A stretch of DNA of 60,466 nt from Pseudomonadota bacterium. Lineage in GTDB: Bacteria > Pseudomonadota > Gammaproteobacteria > Xanthomonadales > SZUA-36. A program made the translations under genes and the position numbers. Each line of letters opens with the position of its first letter. The first letter of the stretch is position 1. The notes under the pieces were generated by a model that ran no database searches, was not told the DNA's origin, and saw only the letters and a program-made list of their open reading frames with translations. The DNA lies in NCBI GenBank assembly GCA_015222805.1, contig JADFVZ010000063.1:1-60466 (forward strand), written 5' to 3'. This document shows positions 55,618 to 60,466 of this stretch, in pieces.

Positions 55618-57663
55618 TCAGCTATCCGTGTATTGTAACCAAGATTGCAGGTAAAGTGATTCAACATCTGCGCATAATCCGGCAGCATCCATCAACGGGC
55701 TGCCTTGCATTCTTTCACGCAGGCCATGGGACAGTGCGACCAGCCGCTTCGGGTTACGGGAAAAATCAATCGCGCGGTTAATATAATCATCCCGGTCTAC
55801 GGCAATAAACTCTGGCCGGCCCAATGCATTTAACTGGCTGGCGGTGACCCGGCTGATATGGCTGTCACCGGCGATGGTTAACACCGGCACACCCATAATA
55901 TAACTGTCACAATTGGTGGTGGTACCATTATATGGGAAGCTGTCCAGTAGCAGGTCAACCCTGCGATAACAGGCCAGGTGGTCACTGCTGCTGGCGACCC
56001 GGCCAAGCAGCTCCACCCTGTCAGGCGCTATGCCCACACTTTCCAGATCCTTTAACAAATCTCGCCTGGCTGTTTTTCGATCGAGCAACTGGCTTTTTAT
56101 CAGCAGGCGCGAATCATCCGCAGCAGACAATATTTCGGCCCAGGTTTCCAGTAAAGGTCGGTTGAGCTTCAACAGGTGATTAAAACTTCCGAAGACAAAA
56201 CCGCTACCCGTACCCGGTGCCGCAGTCATAGGCAAATTTTCCGGCGGTGTATAGGTTGAAAACACCTGTGGCAAGCGAAGTAACTTTTCTGAACACAGGT
56301 GGTCAGCCGCTGAATGTGGATCGGTAACAGCATCCACGATGCGATAGTCCATTACCTCCAGCCCGGTGGTATTAGGGTATCCAATCCAGCTCATCTGTAC
56401 AGGTGCTGCACGGCGAGCCAACACAGCCATCCGATTACCACGGGAGTATCCACTCAGGTCAACCAGGATATCAATCCGGTCAGCCAGGATTTGCTGGTAT
56501 AAGGCACTGTCCCGCAACTCAGAGACATTGCGGAACCTGTCCACCGCTTTCCTCACCCGTTGCGTCCAGTCATCCTCCAGGGCGTTATTGTGATAGGCGA
56601 ACACCTCAAACCGCTGGCGGTCATGGGATTCCAGCACCGGAGTAATAAAATAGGCCACCGAGTGCTTATGGAAATCAGCAGAAATATAGCCAACGCACAA
56701 GCGCCTGCCACTCAATGCTGCCGGCCTGAAATCAACTTTTGGCGGACCTGTTTGCTGACCAATTAAACGCCCTGTCAGTTTATGCGCAGCTGCATTTTCA
56801 GCTACGCTGATATCGGCACGGTAATTATGCAGGAAGCACCAGTTAGTGCGTGCAAACAAATGCTCCGGCTGCATATCCAGAACCCGCACAAAGTACTCCA
56901 TCGCAACCTGGCCACGGCCATAACATTCCTGGTCACGGCAACCGAGGTTATACATTGCGTTTGTATAACGCTCAAATTGTGATGGACTTAAGCTGCTGAG
57001 GTCCGGCCGACCTGTCCACCAGGCTTCTGCTGCTGCGCGCATAATCGCATATTCTGCTTCTGCATCAACCAACGCAGCTTCAGTGTTGATGCGATTACCG
57101 GGGTACTGGCCGGCCGCCGTATCGTACATTTGTATGGCAGCTTCAAAATCCTGCTCAAGCGGTTGCAATGCAGTGGTTACATTATTTGCCACCGCGAGGG
57201 TATAAGCCGTCATTGCGGCATTCAGTTTACCTGCCAGCTGCAAGGCAACTGCCCGGTAATAATCAACAAGTTTATGCGGGCGCGAGGACAAATCATCCGC
57301 CAGTGATAGTGCATGCTTAAATTGCCCCTGCCGCCATGCAGCCTGCATCCGACGATAGACCGGATCCGGGTTGCGAGAATCACCCTGCTGCCACTGCAAA
57401 AGGACTTTTTCGGCTTTCGATATTCCTGCTTCGCCCTGGGCCTGTAGCAGTTTTACTTCCAGGTCGTAGCGGGCGGGAGCATGCGGTAACTGCCTGAGCA
57501 CCTGCAGCGCAGCCTGTGCCTGTCCTCGCCCAGCCAGTGAATGCGCATTTTCCAGCAATTGCTGCGGAGACCCGCTTGCAGCTGCGCTGGTCTGGGTTCT
57601 TCCATGGCAGCGTTTGAATTTTTTCCCACTGCCGCAGGGACAGGGGGCGTTAAGGCTGGTCAT
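55618..57663 (-). CDS. SEC-C motif + TPR + SPINDLY/OGT-type (GT41) glycosyltransferase
   Basis: The 681-aa protein starts MTSLNAPCPCGSGKKFKRCH: a SEC-C zinc motif (C8, C10, C19, H20). Residues 30-260 are helical, TPR-like (QAALQVLRQLPHAPARYDL, WRQGQFKHALSLADDLSS). Residues 315-675 form the GT41 domain: CVGYISADFHKHSVAYFITP (catalytic-type His), FVFGSFNHLLKLNRPLLETW, RLLIKSQLLD (Lys), and LLDSFPYNGTTTNCDSYIMG with GVPVLTI. This is the family of bacterial SPINDLY/OGT proteins that add GlcNAc, fucose or a related sugar to proteins. Its target is not known. It precedes the TetR gene by 22 nt, in one probable operon. Confidence 0.9.
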   Translation of the reverse strand: MTSLNAPCPCGSGKKFKRCHGRTQTSAAASGSPQQLLENAHSLAGRGQAQAALQVLRQLPHAPARYDLEVKLLQAQGEAGISKAEKVLLQWQQGDSRNPDPVYRRMQAAWRQGQFKHALSLADDLSSRPHKLVDYYRAVALQLAGKLNAAMTAYTLAVANNVTTALQPLEQDFEAAIQMYDTAAGQYPGNRINTEAALVDAEAEYAIMRAAAEAWWTGRPDLSSLSPSQFERYTNAMYNLGCRDQECYGRGQVAMEYFVRVLDMQPEHLFARTNWCFLHNYRADISVAENAAAHKLTGRLIGQQTGPPKVDFRPAALSGRRLCVGYISADFHKHSVAYFITPVLESHDRQRFEVFAYHNNALEDDWTQRVRKAVDRFRNVSELRDSALYQQILADRIDILVDLSGYSRGNRMAVLARRAAPVQMSWIGYPNTTGLEVMDYRIVDAVTDPHSAADHLCSEKLLRLPQVFSTYTPPENLPMTAAPGTGSGFVFGSFNHLLKLNRPLLETWAEILSAADDSRLLIKSQLLDRKTARRDLLKDLESVGIAPDRVELLGRVASSSDHLACYRRVDLLLDSFPYNGTTTNCDSYIMGVPVLTIAGDSHISRVTASQLNALGRPEFIAVDRDDYINRAIDFSRNPKRLVALSHGLRERMQGSPLMDAAGLCADVESLYLQSWLQYTDS

Positions 57664-57881
57664 AGCTGGTCCGGGAATGTATATAAACAGGCATTGAAAA
57701 CGATTGTGGCGAGCCTTAGGGTTGCTGTCAATCAGATTCCAGAAACCGGGGATTTATTGAGGAAAATATAGCTTTGCCGGCAAATATACGATTTTCATCC
57801 CATATAACCGACACCTCACTGGATTATTAGACCCAAGCTATTGTTTTATCAGCCAATCAACAAACACCATACGCACGCGTA

Positions 57882-57910
57882 TTGACAAGCAAAACACGGG
57901 AGGACATACT
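57882..57910 (+). promoter_or_regulatory. sigma-70 promoter of fadE
   Basis: TTGACA at 57882-57887 and CATACT at 57905-57910 are separated by exactly 17 nt, a near-consensus sigma-70 promoter pointing at fadE. The predicted start near 57917 leaves a leader of about 85 nt. Confidence 0.7.
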
Positions 57911-57934
57911 TAAGCTTGATCAATATTAAGCGTG

Positions 57935-57959
57935 TGTGTATACAACATATGCATACACA
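57935..57959. promoter_or_regulatory. inverted repeat in fadE leader, operator candidate
   Basis: TGTGTAT (57935-57941) and ATACACA (57953-57959) form a perfect 7-bp inverted repeat around an 11-nt centre. It is roughly 18 nt past the predicted transcription start, a position where a repressor would block the polymerase. The size suits a TetR- or GntR-type dimer. The regulator is unknown; the nearby TetR gene is one candidate. Confidence 0.5.
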
Positions 57960-58001
57960 GAACTCAGCCCTGCTGAGATCACTGTAAATTAGGATAAAAC
58001 T

Positions 58002-60464
58002 ATGTTTTTAACAATGTTGCTAAGCCTGATCGCAGTTACCCTGGTAGCTGCTTTCCTGACCACAACCCTGCAAACCTGGTCTCTGGGTATTGCTGCGGTT
58101 ATTGCCTTGTTCGCCATTACCGGCGGCCTTGGGCATTTTAGTTTCTGGCTACTTACACTGGTCTTTGGCGGTGCAGTTTTCTTCCTAAACTCCCCGGCAT
58201 TGCGCCAACAGTGGCTGTCAGGCCCTTTCCTGAAAATTTACCGGAAAATGACTCCCAGTCTTTCTGAAACTGAAAAAATTGCCCTGGACGCAGGTACTGT
58301 TGGCTGGGAAGGGGACCTGTTCAGCGGTAACCCTGACTGGAATAAACTGCTGAAGACCCAGACACCACAACTAACTGCCGAAGAGCAGGCCTTCCTCGAC
58401 GGCCCTGTTGAAGAATTCTGCGATATGATCAACGATTGGGAAATAACCCATATCGACACCGACTTAAGCCCGGAAGGCTGGCAGTTTATTAAAGACAACC
58501 GTTTCCTGGGGATGATTATCCCGAAAGAATACGGCGGCCTTGGATTTTCCGCCCTCGCACATCGCGCGGTATTAATTAAAATATCTACTGTCAGCGGTGT
58601 AGCAAACACCCTGGTATCTGTTCCAAACTCACTCGGACCGGCTGAATTAATTTTAAAGTACGGTACCGACGAGCAGAAAAACTACTATCTTCCGCGCCTG
58701 GCCAAAGGTGAAGAAATCCCCTGCTTCGGCCTAACTGGGCCAGAGGCTGGATCGGATGCCACTTCCATCCCTGATTCCGGGGTTGTCTGCAAGGGCAAAT
58801 GGAAAGGTAAAACTGTCCTCGGCCTGAAGATGAATTTCGACAAGCGCTATATCACCATGGCACCGGATGCCACCCTGGTGGGCATCGCCTTCCAGATGTT
58901 CGACCCCGATGGCCTGCTGGGTGGCAAAAAAGACCTGGGTATCACCCTCAACCTGATTCCTGCAGACCTTAAAGGGCTGGATATCGGCCGTCGTCATTTG
59001 CCACTGAATGTCCCCTTCTCCAACGGCCCGGTACGCGGCAAAGACCTTTTTGTGCCGTTGGACACCATCATTGGTGGACCGGAAATGGCCGGTCACGGCT
59101 GGGCCATGCTGGTTGAATGTTTATCCGTAGGCCGGGCGATTTCACTACCTTCGGGCGCATCCGGCAGCGCAAAAATGTGCGCGTTGACTTCCGGTGCCTA
59201 TACCCGCATCCGCACCCAGTTCAACCAGCCTGTAGGCAAGTTCGAAGGTGTCCAGGAAGCCCTGGCCCGGATTGGCGGCAACGCCTATACAGTAACGGCT
59301 TTATCTAAAGCAACCGCAGCCGCGGTGGACCATGGCGAGAAACCTTCGGTACCCTCCGCCATTGCCAAGTATCATGCGACAGAACTAACCCGTAGAATCA
59401 TTAAAGATGCCATGGATGTACATGGCGGCAAGGGGATTATCCTCGGACCTAAAAACTACCTGGGCCGCAGCTGGCAGGGTGTTCCGGTTGGAATTACCGT
59501 TGAGGGTGCAAATATCCTCACCCGCTCAATGATTATCTTCGGCCAGGGCGCTATTCGCTGCCACCCTTATGTTCTCAGGGAAATGGAAGCCGCCGCAATT
59601 GAAAATCCAGAGGAAAGCCTGGATAAATTCGACAAACTGCTGTTCGGTCATATTGGCTTCACTATCTCCAATGCCGTACGCGCACTGGGACTGGGACTGA
59701 CCGGTTCCCGCCTGGCGAAAGCACCCGCTGGTGCCTCAACCGCCCGTTATTACCAGCAACTGAGCCGTTACAGTGCAGCCTTTGCCTTCCTCGCCGATAC
59801 CACCCTGTTAACCCTGGGTGCCGAGTTGAAACGCAAAGAACGCCTGTCTGCCCGCCTGGGTGACATGCTCTCGCATCTGTATATCGGTTCAGCCGTACTC
59901 AAACGTTTTGAAGATGAAGGCCGGCCTGCTGCCGACCTGACACTACTGCAATGGTCAATGGAAGAAAATCTTTACCGTATGCAGGAAGCCATGCGTGGAA
60001 TTGTAGATAACTTCCCTAATGCAGCTGTTGGTTTTGCCCTGAAACTACTGGTTATGCCACTGGGTTCACGCCAGAAACAGCCATCTGACAAACTGGGCAG
60101 TAAGATTGCTGAGTTGCTGATGACTCCATCTGAAAGCCGCGACCGCTTATGCCGCGGCTTATACACTTCAGACCGAACTGGTCACCCCATTGGTACAATG
60201 GAAACGGCATTGCCGATCATTATTGCCGCGGGCTCGGTTGAGAAGAAATTCATCAAGGCAATCCGTAAAGCCGGCCTTGAAGGCCTTACCTGGGATGAGC
60301 GCCTGCAGAACGCCATGCTGCAAAACCTGATCAGTCAGGAAGAAGCCGTTGTTCTCAGGCAGGCACGTGAACTCCGCCTGGAAATTATTGCTGTCGATGA
60401 TTTTGATCACAGCGAGATTAAAGCAGCACAGGCATTACCGCAGGGTAAAGCTAACGCAGCGTAG
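58002..60464 (+). CDS. fadE: acyl-CoA dehydrogenase, FadE type
   Basis: This 820-aa enzyme does the first step of beta-oxidation, making trans-2-enoyl-CoA. It has two N-terminal helices (LLSLIAVTLVAAFLTTTLQT; WSLGIAAVIALFAITGGLGH), as in E. coli FadE. The FAD-binding dehydrogenase core includes FLGMIIPKEYGGLGFSALAH, CFGLTGPEAGSDATSIPDSG (substrate/FAD), and ITVEGANILTRSMIIFGQGA with DVHGGKGIILGPKN. The C-terminal DUF1974-like half completes it. SD AGGA lies 7 nt before the ATG. The stop TAG at 60462 is 2 nt from the window end, so the gene is complete. Confidence 0.96.
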   Translation: MFLTMLLSLIAVTLVAAFLTTTLQTWSLGIAAVIALFAITGGLGHFSFWLLTLVFGGAVFFLNSPALRQQWLSGPFLKIYRKMTPSLSETEKIALDAGTVGWEGDLFSGNPDWNKLLKTQTPQLTAEEQAFLDGPVEEFCDMINDWEITHIDTDLSPEGWQFIKDNRFLGMIIPKEYGGLGFSALAHRAVLIKISTVSGVANTLVSVPNSLGPAELILKYGTDEQKNYYLPRLAKGEEIPCFGLTGPEAGSDATSIPDSGVVCKGKWKGKTVLGLKMNFDKRYITMAPDATLVGIAFQMFDPDGLLGGKKDLGITLNLIPADLKGLDIGRRHLPLNVPFSNGPVRGKDLFVPLDTIIGGPEMAGHGWAMLVECLSVGRAISLPSGASGSAKMCALTSGAYTRIRTQFNQPVGKFEGVQEALARIGGNAYTVTALSKATAAAVDHGEKPSVPSAIAKYHATELTRRIIKDAMDVHGGKGIILGPKNYLGRSWQGVPVGITVEGANILTRSMIIFGQGAIRCHPYVLREMEAAAIENPEESLDKFDKLLFGHIGFTISNAVRALGLGLTGSRLAKAPAGASTARYYQQLSRYSAAFAFLADTTLLTLGAELKRKERLSARLGDMLSHLYIGSAVLKRFEDEGRPAADLTLLQWSMEENLYRMQEAMRGIVDNFPNAAVGFALKLLVMPLGSRQKQPSDKLGSKIAELLMTPSESRDRLCRGLYTSDRTGHPIGTMETALPIIIAAGSVEKKFIKAIRKAGLEGLTWDERLQNAMLQNLISQEEAVVLRQARELRLEIIAVDDFDHSEIKAAQALPQGKANAA

Positions 60465-60466
60465 GG

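Noticed and set aside
1-60466. tRNA, rRNA, CRISPR array, prophage or plasmid origin
   Set aside because: No cloverleaf with conserved T-loop, no rRNA core sequence, no regularly spaced repeats, no phage structural or replication genes seen on either strand.

Overview
The window looks like a chromosomal segment of a Pseudomonadales/Cellvibrionales-type gammaproteobacterium. The strongest hint is the order pilU-pilT // yggS-proC-yggT-DUF4426, which matches the Pseudomonas pil/pro locus. A two-lipoyl pyruvate dehydrogenase (lipoyl domains on both AceF and Lpd), a wax-ester synthase/DGAT, a long FadE-type acyl-CoA dehydrogenase and GTP-type PEP carboxykinase fit a lipid-using, probably marine, aerobic heterotroph. 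This taxonomic reading is inference; there is no rRNA or tRNA gene in the window.

Layout. 1-4.9 kb: a lipid-related cluster (saccharopine-dehydrogenase-like oxidoreductase, AraC regulator, WS/DGAT, and a decayed alkylsulfatase with three frameshifts and one stop). 5-30.6 kb: mostly minus-strand central carbon metabolism. It reads tkt-gap-pgk-HAD phosphatase, then pyk, fba (class I), maeB, aceE-aceF-retropepsin-like protease-lpd and an Old Yellow Enzyme homologue, with an alanine/Na+ symporter, a universal stress protein and a thioredoxin-fold protein at the upstream end. The two halves of the glycolytic set are separated by an accessory patch (18.1-22.7 kb). That patch holds a frameshifted mscS, a membrane protein, a 117-nt remnant of a second mscS 3' end, a metallo-beta-lactamase-fold hydrolase, a charged secreted protein and a lipoprotein. 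30.8-35.1 kb: two exported proteins of unknown role, a zinc-ribbon membrane protein and a two-component system. 35.3-37.5 kb: the twitching ATPases pilT and pilU. 37.7-41.0 kb: yggS-proC-yggT-DUF4426-trmH on the plus strand, closed by a large convergent terminator. 41.1-46.2 kb: yjbQ and an orphan exosortase on the minus strand, then aroK-aroB-hemE and an outer-membrane barrel on the plus strand. 46.2-49.0 kb: a rearranged junction with an ABC ATPase, a permease cut to its C-terminal third, scraps of what look like sugar-epimerase/glycan genes, an IS630 transposase remnant, and two AT-rich small genes (GNAT, GFA). 49-60.5 kb: a large periplasmic-propeller hybrid histidine kinase with a degenerate receiver, pckG, a TetR regulator, a SEC-C/OGT-type glycosyltransferase and fadE.

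Together the core genes cover triose-phosphate interconversion, pyruvate entry into the TCA cycle, and the malate/PEP exits needed for growth on acids or fats (MaeB, PckG, FadE). The items most worth a second look are the retropepsin-like protease inside the pyruvate dehydrogenase operon, the orphan exosortase, the HAD phosphatase with no normal start codon overlapping pgk, the mscS duplication scar, the permease/IS630/glycan-gene junction and the pseudo-receiver kinase next to pckG.
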